A stretch of DNA of 64,000 bases from Cytobacillus stercorigallinarum (GCF_014836495.1 NZ_JACSQT010000001.1:806001-870000); one strand, 5' to 3'. Positions 8,543 through 17,606 are shown, counted from the first letter of the stretch. The notes: generated by a model from the letters alone, not told the origin. Translations and numbers: made by a program.

Positions 8543-10132
8543 ATGAGTATAGAAACTATTCAAGGTTATATGGATAAAGCATTAAGACGATTTGAAGAAC
8601 ATCCTGCAGTAACATTCATGTCAACAAATGAAACCCTAACCTACCGCGAATTACGTAAAGAAATAGACAAAATTGCAAGTTTTTTAGTTAGTCTTGGTGT
8701 GAAAAAAGGTTCACACGTTGCTTATCTTATTCCAAATAGTATGGAATTCGTTCTTTTTAGCCAAGCTGTTGCACGCTGCGGGGCAACTTCGATTCCAATG
8801 GGGGTTAAGTTAGGCGTTCGTGAAGTTGCCTTTATTTTAAATGATTCTGATACGGATTTTGTCATTATGGCTACGGAAATGCATATGAAGACAGTATTAA
8901 AATATGTGAATGATAAAAAAGAGCAACAGCAATCCGTAAAAGTAATAGGGTTGGCGGGTTTTAATCTACAATACCCAGAAGAGTTTATCACGATAAGTAG
9001 ACAAGAAATCCAAAAAGTTGAAAACGTGTCGTCGTTCCCAGACATGTCACCTGAAGATATCTCTATGATTTCCTATACCGGTGGGACAACTGGGATGCCC
9101 AAGGGTGTCATGCACTCTCAAGGAGGGAAAGCTGCTGCACTTATTGCGAGCTTCATAGAGTTTCCAATGGATGACCGCGATAAAGTGTTATTAACGACCC
9201 CGCTTCAGCATTCAGCGGGAAGTTTAATGCTACGGGCGTTAGCCGGTGGAGCGCATGTTTATATTGATACGTTTAAGGCGGACACATTTTTAAAGACGGT
9301 ACAAGAGAAGAGGATTACGGTTACTTTCACAGTACCAACGATCATTTATCGGATTATCGACAAAGCGAAAAAAATGAAATTTGATGTTAGTTCTTTACGA
9401 AGCATTCACTACGGTTCTTCGCCAATTTCTTCCGAAAGGTTAAAAGAAGCGATAGAGTTGTTTGGTCCGGTATTTGTTCAACAGTATGGAGCAACTGAAG
9501 CGAACGTTCTCATTACAAGAATGCACAAATTCGATCACGTACGAGCGTTAGAGACAGGGGCTAAGTTTCTCCAAAGTTGTGGAAAACCTTGTTTAATGAC
9601 TCAAATACGAATAATAGACGATGGAGGTCAAGATGTTAAAACATATGAAAAGGGAGAAGTGATTTTAAAATCACCGTACTTAATGGAAGGCTATTATAAA
9701 CGGCCCGATTTAACAAGCGAAGCAATCAAAGATGGCTGGTTTTATACAGGAGATATTGGCCAATTCGATGAAGAAGGTTTTTTATATATTGTTGATAGAA
9801 AGAAAGATATGATCATCTCAGGTGGAATGAACGTTTATTCTGTTGAAGTTGAAAAAGTTGTTAATCAACATCCTGCAGTTGTGATGAGTGCATGTATTGG
9901 TGTCCCTGACCCAGATTGGGGCGAATTAGTAACAGTCTTTGTTGTTTTACATGATGGGGTGAAGTGTTCAGAAGAAGAAATGGTTGAGTTTTGTAAAGCG
10001 CGAACGTCTAGTTATATGGTCCCTAAAAAAGTCTATTTCAAAGAAAATTTACCATTAACTCAAATAGGGAAAATTGATAAAAAAGAATTGAAAAAGGACT
10101 TTTGGAAAGATAAAGAAAGACAAATAAATTAA
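8543..10132 (+). CDS. AMP-binding acyl-CoA synthetase
   Basis: 529 aa ANL-superfamily ligase. Motifs in order: SYTGGTTGMPKGVMHSQ (phosphate loop), QQYGATEAN, GWFYTGDIGQFDEEGFLYI, the hinge DRKKDMIISGG, and the C-terminal QIGKIDKKEL with the catalytic lysine. It should activate a carboxylic acid to its CoA thioester with ATP, giving the substrate for the neighbouring dehydrogenase. The acid specificity cannot be read. ATG 8543 follows TAGGTGAT; the in-frame GTG at 8534 lies within that site. Confidence 0.88.
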   Translation: MSIETIQGYMDKALRRFEEHPAVTFMSTNETLTYRELRKEIDKIASFLVSLGVKKGSHVAYLIPNSMEFVLFSQAVARCGATSIPMGVKLGVREVAFILNDSDTDFVIMATEMHMKTVLKYVNDKKEQQQSVKVIGLAGFNLQYPEEFITISRQEIQKVENVSSFPDMSPEDISMISYTGGTTGMPKGVMHSQGGKAAALIASFIEFPMDDRDKVLLTTPLQHSAGSLMLRALAGGAHVYIDTFKADTFLKTVQEKRITVTFTVPTIIYRIIDKAKKMKFDVSSLRSIHYGSSPISSERLKEAIELFGPVFVQQYGATEANVLITRMHKFDHVRALETGAKFLQSCGKPCLMTQIRIIDDGGQDVKTYEKGEVILKSPYLMEGYYKRPDLTSEAIKDGWFYTGDIGQFDEEGFLYIVDRKKDMIISGGMNVYSVEVEKVVNQHPAVVMSACIGVPDPDWGELVTVFVVLHDGVKCSEEEMVEFCKARTSSYMVPKKVYFKENLPLTQIGKIDKKELKKDFWKDKERQIN

Positions 10133-10164
10133 AAAATATGAGGACTAATTTAGGAGGTATATAA

Positions 10165-12045
10165 ATGTCAGGTACTATTCCGACAAGTCATTTATCCAAG
10201 CGCCCAAAGAATGCTACTGCTGTTACAAAAAAAGCAAATAAGGATTTTTTAACATCTCTAAATTTTGAAAACAAGCAAGATTTCGAAGATGCGGATAGGG
10301 GTTTAATAGCTTCGTATGAGAATAGGATAGAAAGTTTAAATATCCAAAATCATCCATCTCCTGATACTGTCAATCCAAGCTTGTGGAGGAATGTACAATT
10401 ACAGGCAAAATCAGGTCTTTATAAAGTCGTTGAAGGTGTGTATCAAGTTCGTGGACTTTCGTTAGCAACAGTGATTTTTGTTGAAGGCAAAAACGGAGTC
10501 ATTGTCATTGATACTTCATCTAGTAACTCTGCTGCAGATGCGGCAATGGAGTTATATTATAGTCATCGACCTAAAAGGCCAGTGACTGCCATTATCATTA
10601 GTCAAAGCCATGCTGACCATTTTGGGGGTACACAGTCAATACTCCAATATGCTGAGACATCTACTATTCCTATTATTGTCCCTGAACATTTTACACAAGA
10701 GATGTTTAGTGAAAATGTCCTTTTAGGCCCAATCATGTCTAGGCGTGCATCCTATCAGTTTGGTATAGGGCTACCAGTGGGAGAAAAAGGATTTTTATCC
10801 GCAGGCATCGGAACTGTTTTCGACTCAGGTAATGGTTTTGAGATGCCCAATAGAGAAATAAAAGAAGAGAAAGAGCAATTAACAATAGACGGTATCAACT
10901 TCGAATTTTTGTTAACACCAAATACTGAAGCACCTGTAGAAATGCATTTTTACATTCAGGATTACAAAGTATTATTTGTATCAGAAAATGTGAATAAAAC
11001 AATGCATCAAATTTATACGATGAGGGGGGCAAAAACTCGCGATACGCTAGAATGGGTGAAGGCAATCGACCAAACCATTGAGCTATCGATAAACAAAGAG
11101 ATTGATGCTTTAGTCATGGCACATGCCTGGCCAGTATGGGGAAAAGAGCAAGCGCTTGAACATTTGGTATTACAACGTGATCTTTATAAATATATCCATG
11201 ACCAAACCATTCGACTAGCCAATCATGGGTATACAATGGAAGAAATATCAGAAAAGCTCAAGCTTCCTGAGACGTTGGACCAATATTGGGGTAATCGAGG
11301 ATACTATGGTACTTTAAAGCATAATTCTAAAGGGATTTATAATTTCTATCTAGGCTATTATAGTGGTCATCCCTCTGATTTGGATCCACTTCCACAAGTT
11401 GAAGCAGGTCAAAAATATGTAAAGTACATGGCTGGCTCTACTCATGTAATCAAACAAGCGAAAGCTGATTTTGAAAATGGGGAATATCGTTGGGTTGCGC
11501 AAGTATTAAAGCATGTAGTGATGGCTGAACCAGAAAATACGGAAGCTAAAGATTTATTAGCAGATGCTTTTGAACAATTAGGATATCAGGCAGAATCAGC
11601 TAATTGGCGTAACGCTTATCTTATCGGGGCATCAGAACTAAGAAATGGGACTAGGAAGAAAAGGGCAACATCGAAAGGTAATCCGGTTATGATGCTTAAA
11701 ATGCCGTTTGATGAATTTTTTAAATTACTTTCTGTAAGGTTAAATGGTCCGAAAGCAGCAAATAAAAAAATGACCATGAATATTTCTCTATCTGATGAAG
11801 AGGAGAAATACACCATTTATCTCGAAAATTGTGTATTAAATAAGAGAAATAAGTTAGATGAAAATCCAGATCTTTCATTCATTAGTAATAAGGCGACATT
11901 TTATGCGATTGTAAGTGGAATCCTTGACCCAGTGGAAGCTATTACTTCAAATAAACTAAAATTATTTGGTGACCAGACAAAACTGGATGAATTTTTAAAC
12001 CTACTCGATCAATTTGATCATTCTATAAATATTGTCACTCCTTAA
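10165..12045 (+). CDS. Alkylsulfatase-like metallo-beta-lactamase hydrolase with an altered metal motif
   Basis: 626 aa, near the length of SdsA1/BDS1-type secondary alkyl sulfatases. An N-terminal MBL domain (~80-340) is followed by the family dimerisation stretch (KYIHDQTIRLANHGYT, RGYYGTLKHNSKG, DLDPLPQVE) and a C-terminal SCP2-like domain (~510-620). The metal motif reads Q147-S-H-A-D-H, where the family has HxHxDH. The second histidine cluster reads HAWP, where relatives as I recall have HHWP. TEAPVEM and SENV, with their glutamates, are kept. No signal peptide. It is the last gene of the island. The substrate may not be a sulfate ester. Confidence 0.82.
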   Translation: MSGTIPTSHLSKRPKNATAVTKKANKDFLTSLNFENKQDFEDADRGLIASYENRIESLNIQNHPSPDTVNPSLWRNVQLQAKSGLYKVVEGVYQVRGLSLATVIFVEGKNGVIVIDTSSSNSAADAAMELYYSHRPKRPVTAIIISQSHADHFGGTQSILQYAETSTIPIIVPEHFTQEMFSENVLLGPIMSRRASYQFGIGLPVGEKGFLSAGIGTVFDSGNGFEMPNREIKEEKEQLTIDGINFEFLLTPNTEAPVEMHFYIQDYKVLFVSENVNKTMHQIYTMRGAKTRDTLEWVKAIDQTIELSINKEIDALVMAHAWPVWGKEQALEHLVLQRDLYKYIHDQTIRLANHGYTMEEISEKLKLPETLDQYWGNRGYYGTLKHNSKGIYNFYLGYYSGHPSDLDPLPQVEAGQKYVKYMAGSTHVIKQAKADFENGEYRWVAQVLKHVVMAEPENTEAKDLLADAFEQLGYQAESANWRNAYLIGASELRNGTRKKRATSKGNPVMMLKMPFDEFFKLLSVRLNGPKAANKKMTMNISLSDEEEKYTIYLENCVLNKRNKLDENPDLSFISNKATFYAIVSGILDPVEAITSNKLKLFGDQTKLDEFLNLLDQFDHSINIVTP

Positions 12046-12047
12046 TG

Positions 12048-12072
12048 ATAGGGCAGAAAATGCCCTATTTCT
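12048..12072 (+). terminator. Stem-loop closing the island
   Basis: ATAGGGCA, loop GAAAA, TGCCCTAT, followed by a short T-rich tail. An 8-bp stem with a weak U-tract; it probably separates the hydrolase gene from the SulP gene. Confidence 0.55.
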
Positions 12073-12153
12073 AATCTTAGGCAGTCCCAAGGAAATCTCT
12101 CTCATCCCATTTATAGAAAGCTCAATTTTCATACATTAAAAGGATAGGTTGCT

Positions 12154-13869
12154 ATGTTAGATAAAAAATATAATTCTTTCATTTCGATTAGATCATACCA
12201 ATTACAAACACTAAAAAAAGATTTCATTTCAGGGATGACGCTTTTTGTCATGCTTGTTCCCCAAGGGATGGCCTATGCGATGCTAGCGGGCCTCCCACTA
12301 ATTATGGGTCTATATGCATCCACCTTGCCATTAATCATATATGCAATATTTGCATCTTCTAGGCATTTATCCGTTGGGCCAACTGCGATAACCTCATTAC
12401 TGGTTTTTTCCGGCGTATCTGTAATTGAAAAACCAGGCACTTCTGAATATATTATTCTTGTTATCTTTTTAGCAATGATGGTTGGGATTTTTCAGCTTAT
12501 CTTAGCTGTTTTGAAAATGGGGATGATTGTTAACTATATTTCTCCTTCGGTTTTAGGAGGCTACACCTCTGCAGCTGCTATTATTATTGGATTAAGTCAG
12601 TTAAAGCATTTATTAGGAATTACCGTAGAAACTCACCTGCAAATACATCTAATATTAAAGGAGTTAGTCAATGAGATTCCGAAGATTCATTTTTTAACAC
12701 TTTTAATTGGCGGCTGCAGCATAGTATTTTTAATTATACTAAAAAGAATAAATGCTAGAATTCCGGCTGCGTTACTTTTAATTGTTTTTTCCATTATAAG
12801 TGTCTATGCCTTTGGTTTACATGAACGAGGTGTTCAAATTGTGAGAGAGGTACCAAGCGGTTTCCCTACTCCGGTGTTCCCAACAATTACGCTGGATGCA
12901 GTTAGGCAATTAATCCTTCCTGCTCTTACCATTGCGTTATTAGGGTTTATGGAGTCACTTTCTATAGGAAAAACAATCGCAGAAAAAGAAGGTTATAAAA
13001 TCAATCCTAATCGAGAGTTAACCGCTTTAGGATGTGCAAATTTTTTCGGTTCCTTTTTTCAGACTTTTCCGATCAATGGTAGCTTTTCAAGGAGTGCAGT
13101 CAACTATCAAAGTGGTGGAGTTACGCAAATGGTCTCAATAATTACTAGCATACTCATTATCATTGCTCTACAATATTTCACTTCATATTTTTATTATCTC
13201 CCTAATGCTGTATTAGCTGCAGTTATCATCGTTGCGGTCTATAAATTAATAGATTTCAAGCAATTAAGGAAATGGTTTAAATTAAAGGCAGTTGATGGTT
13301 GGAGCTGGTTAGTTACTTTTGCTGCGACATTAGTTATTGGTATTCAATGGGGAATAGTTATTGGGGTTGTTTTTAATTTCAGCATTTTATTTATTAAGAT
13401 ATCTAAGCCTAGGGTCATAGAAATAGGATATTTAGAAAAGGAGAAAGTGTTTCGCGATATAAAACGATTTCCAGATGCTAAAACGCGAGATGATTTGATT
13501 ATCGCCCGCATAGACTCGTCTATACACTTTTCAAATATTTCATATTTAGAGCATAAATTAAACGAGCTTATATTGATTAAACCTAATGCGAAATTAGTTA
13601 TTGTTGATTTTTCGGGAGTAAATGATATAGATGCACATTCCTTTAAATCTTTAGAAGAAATGATAGAGCAATTAAATCAAGAAAACGGGATTTCTTTATA
13701 CTTTGTAGGGATGAAAGGACCAATCAGAGATACAGCTGCTAAAGCAGGATGGACAAAGAAATTTGCAGAGGAGCTTAGTTATTTCTCTATAGTACAATTA
13801 CTTGAAGATAAACAAATTAAGTTTTATCCTCAACGGGAAAGTGGTGATCCTTTTCTATATATGAGGTGA
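12154..13869 (+). CDS. SulP-family anion transporter with STAS domain
   Basis: 571 aa. The N-terminal membrane part (~25-420, about 12-14 segments) opens with the SulP signature FISGMTLFVMLVPQGMAYAMLAGLP. The cytoplasmic STAS domain (~440-555) includes VIVDFSGVNDIDAHSFKSLEEM. SulP carriers move sulfate, bicarbonate or other anions. Its position after an alkylsulfatase-like gene hints at sulfate, but a hairpin lies between and no shared control is visible. AGGATAGGTTGCT precedes ATG 12154. Confidence 0.88.
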   Translation: MLDKKYNSFISIRSYQLQTLKKDFISGMTLFVMLVPQGMAYAMLAGLPLIMGLYASTLPLIIYAIFASSRHLSVGPTAITSLLVFSGVSVIEKPGTSEYIILVIFLAMMVGIFQLILAVLKMGMIVNYISPSVLGGYTSAAAIIIGLSQLKHLLGITVETHLQIHLILKELVNEIPKIHFLTLLIGGCSIVFLIILKRINARIPAALLLIVFSIISVYAFGLHERGVQIVREVPSGFPTPVFPTITLDAVRQLILPALTIALLGFMESLSIGKTIAEKEGYKINPNRELTALGCANFFGSFFQTFPINGSFSRSAVNYQSGGVTQMVSIITSILIIIALQYFTSYFYYLPNAVLAAVIIVAVYKLIDFKQLRKWFKLKAVDGWSWLVTFAATLVIGIQWGIVIGVVFNFSILFIKISKPRVIEIGYLEKEKVFRDIKRFPDAKTRDDLIIARIDSSIHFSNISYLEHKLNELILIKPNAKLVIVDFSGVNDIDAHSFKSLEEMIEQLNQENGISLYFVGMKGPIRDTAAKAGWTKKFAEELSYFSIVQLLEDKQIKFYPQRESGDPFLYMR

Positions 13870-13873
13870 AAGA

Positions 13874-13945
13874 ATGTCCATTATATGTGAAGAGGCTAAA
13901 AAAATACTAAAAAGCTTTAATCAAATTAGAATAAATGAAGAATAA
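13874..13945 (+). CDS. Possible 23-aa small protein
   Basis: ATG 13874 stands 4 bp after the SulP stop, with GAGGTGA at 13863-13869 as ribosome binding site. It encodes 23 residues (MSIICEEAKKILKSFNQIR...) and stops directly before a terminator. Either a translated small peptide or the remnant of a longer downstream gene. Confidence 0.3.
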   Translation: MSIICEEAKKILKSFNQIRINEE

Positions 13946-13983
13946 AAAACTGAGTGAGGGAAAATCTTATTCAGTTTTTTTTC
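13946..13983 (+). terminator. Intrinsic terminator after the SulP unit
   Basis: AAAACTGAGTGAG pairs with CTTATTCAGTTTT (with G-T pairs), followed by eight T. Confidence 0.8.
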
Positions 13984-14107
13984 GTAAATAAACAAAAGAT
14001 GAACATTGCCCTAAAAAATTTGGACGTCCCTGTATACGAGCGAAAATGCCTTTTCATGCATATACTATCTTAATTAAAAGTCACGACTATTGGAAAGGAT
14101 GAGGGCA

Positions 14108-14827
14108 ATGGTTAATCGTAAAAAACCGAAATATGAAGTTGGTGATACAGTCGTGATTACAATTTATGGAACGGTAGGGAAAGTAACAGATGTAAAATGG
14201 CTTGACGGTATGTATGTTTATGAAGTGAATAAAAGTGATGGTCTATACTTGGAGTCAAGTTTACAGCCACTTTCAGAGTTTGAAGGAGATGTAAGTGATA
14301 AAGAGCATGTAGATATTGAGTATCAATACTTTTTTGGGGATCTCGTCCAAGTGAAGGGGTATGGTACTGAGATTTTCAAAGTAGTGGGCTTTCGTACCGA
14401 GATTTGGCGGTATAAAGAAGATGCATGGGAAGACGTCATTTATGAGTTATCTCGAATTTCTGATGGAGAGTGGCTTGAGGCTGGTGAAGAGGAGCTTTCC
14501 TTATTATCTGATGCCGAACAGGCGGACGAATTTATAGAAAAATTAGGCATGTTGTTTCTTATTAACCAACAAGCAATTACCGAAATAAAGAATAACGAGG
14601 ATTTTTGTAATCAAAATGTTGAAGTAAGTCGAACGGATCTTACAACCAACGAAGAGAAACAAATCATAGATGGTTTGCTAGACATATATAATGACTATTC
14701 TTTTTTGTACAACTTTTTTCAAGATGAAGAATATGAAAAAGCGATGAAAATAATATTAAAAAAACTGGAAACTATCACAACGAAAGTAAAAAAGGTTAAT
14801 CTTACAAAAGATGAAACAGTTGAATAG
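14108..14827 (+). CDS. YodN-like conserved protein
   Basis: 239-aa soluble acidic protein. The N-terminal half resembles a KOW/SH3-like beta fold (YEVGDTVVITIYGTVGKVTDV), repeated at FFGDLVQVKGYGTEIFKVVGF. The C-terminal half is helical and charged. I associate this sequence and position with YodN of B. subtilis, of unknown function, but from memory only. ATG 14108 is preferred over the in-frame TTG 14090 and ATG 14099, because AAAGGATGAGG then serves as the ribosome binding site. A small minus-strand gene overlaps its last 26 bp. Confidence 0.7.
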   Translation: MVNRKKPKYEVGDTVVITIYGTVGKVTDVKWLDGMYVYEVNKSDGLYLESSLQPLSEFEGDVSDKEHVDIEYQYFFGDLVQVKGYGTEIFKVVGFRTEIWRYKEDAWEDVIYELSRISDGEWLEAGEEELSLLSDAEQADEFIEKLGMLFLINQQAITEIKNNEDFCNQNVEVSRTDLTTNEEKQIIDGLLDIYNDYSFLYNFFQDEEYEKAMKIILKKLETITTKVKKVNLTKDETVE

Positions 14828-14972
14828 TTGCCACTGAAATGATAGGAATGCCTACTAGTAAAACAGCGATGAATAAAAAACGTAATAACCGATCAATTAG
14901 TTGTAGTGATTTCCCTTCTTCATTATTTACATCTTCTATAAAACGATTGCAGACTGCTGTGAACTTTTCCAT
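14802..14972 (-). CDS. Small single-pass membrane protein (56 aa)
   Basis: Begins at 14972 behind GAAAGG with 8-bp spacing and encodes 56 residues. A charged N-terminal half (MEKFTAVCNRFIEDVNNEEG) is followed by one hydrophobic helix (LRFLFIAVLLVGIPIIS). It overlaps the 3' end of the yodN-like gene tail to tail by 26 bp. No family recognised. The good ribosome binding site and coherent topology make it plausible. Confidence 0.55.
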   Translation of the reverse strand: MEKFTAVCNRFIEDVNNEEGKSLQLIDRLLRFLFIAVLLVGIPIISVATIQLFHLL

Positions 14973-15119
14973 AAAATCATCCTTTCAAAACTAGTGATAG
15001 AAAATATTTATGTACTTTTACTAGATTTAATGACAAGAGAATGAAAAAATTTTTTCTATTCAAATGTTGCATGTTTCATAAAGGTGTCACATACAATTTG
15101 TACAAAGGGGGAGTCGCAT

Positions 15120-15302
15120 ATGAAGGAAATTGAAGTTTTTATAGATACTGAAGAAATTGCTGAATTTTTCTTTCATGAGTTGACTAAAAGAGGGTTCGTT
15201 CCTGTAGAACTAGAAGTAGATGAATTAGCTGATATTACCTTTGAATACTTAATCAAAAAGTGTATTATCGATGAAGATGTAAGTTTTGATTCGGAAGAGT
15301 AA
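15120..15302 (+). CDS. yozD: YozD-family small protein
   Basis: 60-aa very acidic protein, MKEIEVFIDTEEIAEFFFHE at the start and ADITFEYLIKKCIIDED near the end, matching the YozD family as I remember it. Function unknown. ATG 15120 follows AAAGGGGGAG; the frame opens earlier at 15084 but without a ribosome binding site. It sits in the yodL-yozD-yodN gene group. Confidence 0.8.
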   Translation: MKEIEVFIDTEEIAEFFFHELTKRGFVPVELEVDELADITFEYLIKKCIIDEDVSFDSEE

Positions 15303-15320
15303 GAAAATACGATAAACACA

Positions 15321-15376
15321 AAAACCCAACCAACTGTATGATGTTCCTTTATGGATCAATTGTTGGTTGGGTTTTA
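15321..15376. terminator. Bidirectional terminator between yozD and the GDPD gene
   Basis: AAAACCCAACCAAC and GTTGGTTGGGTTTT form a 14-bp stem. A- and T-runs on both sides let it serve both convergent genes. Confidence 0.85.
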
Positions 15377-15380
15377 ATAT

Positions 15381-16259
15381 TTACACAAAAAATCTTTCTA
15401 AAAGTCTATGACCTTCTATAAATGATTGAAGAAATGCAAAATATCTATTCTCTTCTCTCCGCTCCAAATTATTCGAAATAATCCCATCTACACCTAATAA
15501 TTGCATTTGCTTGAACTGTAATGGAGTAACAATCGTCCAGGCATAGATCGTATATCCATAATGTTTAGCTTGTTGAATGAATGATTGTGTTAAATTCGAA
15601 TAATGAATCGATAAAAAACTAATTTCTGTTTTATAGGAATACATTTGAATCAAATTAATAGGCGTGGATAAAACAAGGCCAATGGGAAAGTCAGGAGCGC
15701 GTTCCGTGAATTGCTTTAATGCATCAATATGAAAGGATTGGATTTGTAACATTTTTGCAGGTACACCAGCATTTACGGTTTGTTTTAATTGGTTTGCTAG
15801 TTGTTCTACAATTTCTGGCGTTTCTGCTCCAGCCTTAATTTCTATTAACAAAACGATCTTACCAGCAAACTCATCTAACACTTCTTGTAATAATGGGATT
15901 TTCTCTTCAGAAAAATGTTGACTGTACCAACTACCTGCATTGAGTTTTTGTAACTCTGCTATTGTCATATCATTCACTAAACCTTCACCATTTGTAGTCC
16001 GGTTAACAGATGCGTCATGTATGACGACAATTTTTTTATCTTTGCTTAAATGAATATCTAATTCGATTACGTCAAAGCCATTGTTTAGTGCAGAATGAAA
16101 GGCGGCCATTGTATTTTCAGGTGCTTGAGCAACGTCACCACGGTGAGCAATTTTTGTATAGTTTTTGTATGGGAATAGCCATTGAAAAGAGCTGCAAATG
16201 ATGGAAACACAAACAAGCAGCAAAAAGAATTGACGGAAGTGAATTTTCTCTCGTTTCAA
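15381..16259 (-). CDS. Glycerophosphodiester phosphodiesterase, membrane-anchored
   Basis: 292 aa. An N-terminal hydrophobic anchor (~10-28) precedes a GDPD TIM barrel. Key residues: IAHRGD (catalytic His), APENT, ELDIHLSKDKKIVVIHD (metal Glu/Asp and second His), LIEIKAG, and the C-terminal YAWTI and GVDGIISN. It hydrolyses glycerophosphodiesters to glycerol-3-phosphate plus alcohol, here facing outwards. TTG 16259 is chosen for the GGGAGGG site 5 bp upstream; longer in-frame starts lack one. It interrupts the yozD-yodL neighbourhood on the opposite strand. Confidence 0.88.
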   Translation of the reverse strand: MKREKIHFRQFFLLLVCVSIICSSFQWLFPYKNYTKIAHRGDVAQAPENTMAAFHSALNNGFDVIELDIHLSKDKKIVVIHDASVNRTTNGEGLVNDMTIAELQKLNAGSWYSQHFSEEKIPLLQEVLDEFAGKIVLLIEIKAGAETPEIVEQLANQLKQTVNAGVPAKMLQIQSFHIDALKQFTERAPDFPIGLVLSTPINLIQMYSYKTEISFLSIHYSNLTQSFIQQAKHYGYTIYAWTIVTPLQFKQMQLLGVDGIISNNLERREENRYFAFLQSFIEGHRLLERFFV

Positions 16260-16445
16260 ATTATCCCTCCCTTTTGTACCAATCACTATGTTTAATACTA
16301 GTTTATGAAACAAAAGCAAAAATGTAAGCGTTTTCAAAATAAAATTTCTTTTTAATCGACAAAATTAGGCGAATTTCTTTGAAGGAAATAAACGTAGAAA
16401 AAGCTAATATATTGTTTAAAATAATCATTTATTGGAGGGGTATAT

Positions 16446-16754
16446 ATGATCAAGCCTTTTGTAAAACCTAGAACAAAAGAATATGATGTTACCATTTTTC
16501 AAACTCCAAAATACAGAGAAACACGGGGCTATCGAGAAGTCTACCGCACACTTATTGAAGGTATAAATCATGAAGAATGTTTATCAACTGTATTTAAGCA
16601 ATTTAATGTCCTAGATCGCATGCCTTTTGATTTCCAAGGGAGATTTTTATCAACGGGAGATATTTTATATATTGATGAAGGTAGAAGAGGACAATATTAT
16701 TATCAATTAAAGTCGGGTGGTTGGGCCTTAGTGAACCGAATAATGGTTAGGTAA
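16446..16754 (+). CDS. yodL: YodL-family protein
   Basis: 102-aa protein with the YodL signature EYDVTIFQTPKYRETRGYRE, then FKQFNVLDRMPFDFQGRFL, STGDILYIDEGRRGQ and YYQLKSGGWALVNRI. Function unknown; it looks like a compact beta-rich domain. TTGGAGGGGTATAT precedes the ATG. It is followed by deoD, as I recall in B. subtilis. Confidence 0.8.
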   Translation: MIKPFVKPRTKEYDVTIFQTPKYRETRGYREVYRTLIEGINHEECLSTVFKQFNVLDRMPFDFQGRFLSTGDILYIDEGRRGQYYYQLKSGGWALVNRIMVR

Positions 16755-16855
16755 TGAAGTGTAGTGTAAAACTTTGCTTCTCTTTTCATTTCCATCACAA
16801 CTCATCCTATGCTATATTTTAGATAATTCACGATTTTAACAGATGGAGGAATATC

Positions 16856-17557
16856 ATGAGTGTACATATTGGAGCAAAAGAACATGAAATTGCAGAAACA
16901 GTTTTACTACCAGGTGATCCACTAAGGGCAAAATATATTGCAGAGAACTTTTTAGAAGATGTAAAGTGCTATAATGAAGTCCGCAATATGTTTGGTTATA
17001 CAGGCACTTATAAAGGCAAAAGAATATCTGTTCAAGGTACTGGAATGGGCGTTCCTTCCCTTTCTATTTATGTGAACGAATTGATAAATAGTTATAATGT
17101 GAAAAACTTGATCCGTGTTGGCACATGCGGAGCCATCCAAAAAGATGTGAAAGTAAGAGATGTGATCCTTGCGATGACAGCTTCTACTGACTCCCAAATG
17201 AATCGTTTAACTTTTGGTGGTGTTGATTATGCACCTGCAGCTGATTTCGATCTATTGCGCAAAGCTTATGACAGCGGTGTAAGTAAAGGATTGGAATTGA
17301 AAGTTGGGAATGTTTTTACAGCTGATATGTTCTACAATGATAATGCTGAACATGAAAAATGGGCCCAGTATCAAATTCTTGCTATCGAAATGGAAACAGC
17401 AGCACTTTACACGTTAGCAGCTAAGCATGCAAGAAAGGCCCTTTCTGTCCTTACAGTAAGTGACCACATTATTACTGGTGAAGAAACTACATCTGAAGAA
17501 AGACAAACGACTTTCAATGAAATGATTGAAGTAGCGTTAGAAGCGGCAATTTCATAA
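16856..17557 (+). CDS. deoD: Purine nucleoside phosphorylase, DeoD type
   Basis: 233 aa, the usual hexameric PNP length. Motifs: [15 protein letters not shown] (phosphate loop), [42 protein letters not shown] (ribose and base contacts) and the catalytic Asp in [13 protein letters not shown]. It phosphorolyses purine (deoxy)ribonucleosides for salvage. ATGGAGGAATATC precedes ATG 16856. A terminator follows. Confidence 0.95.
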   Translation: MSVHIGAKEHEIAETVLLPGDPLRAKYIAENFLEDVKCYNEVRNMFGYTGTYKGKRISVQGTGMGVPSLSIYVNELINSYNVKNLIRVGTCGAIQKDVKVRDVILAMTASTDSQMNRLTFGGVDYAPAADFDLLRKAYDSGVSKGLELKVGNVFTADMFYNDNAEHEKWAQYQILAIEMETAALYTLAAKHARKALSVLTVSDHIITGEETTSEERQTTFNEMIEVALEAAIS

Positions 17558-17568
17558 ATCGATAGGTT

Positions 17569-17606
17569 AACGAGTGATTGTTTTTCGTAGTCACTCGTTT
17601 TTCTTT
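17569..17606 (+). terminator. Terminator after deoD
   Basis: AACGAGTGA, 13-nt loop, TCACTCGTT, then a T-rich run. Confidence 0.8.
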
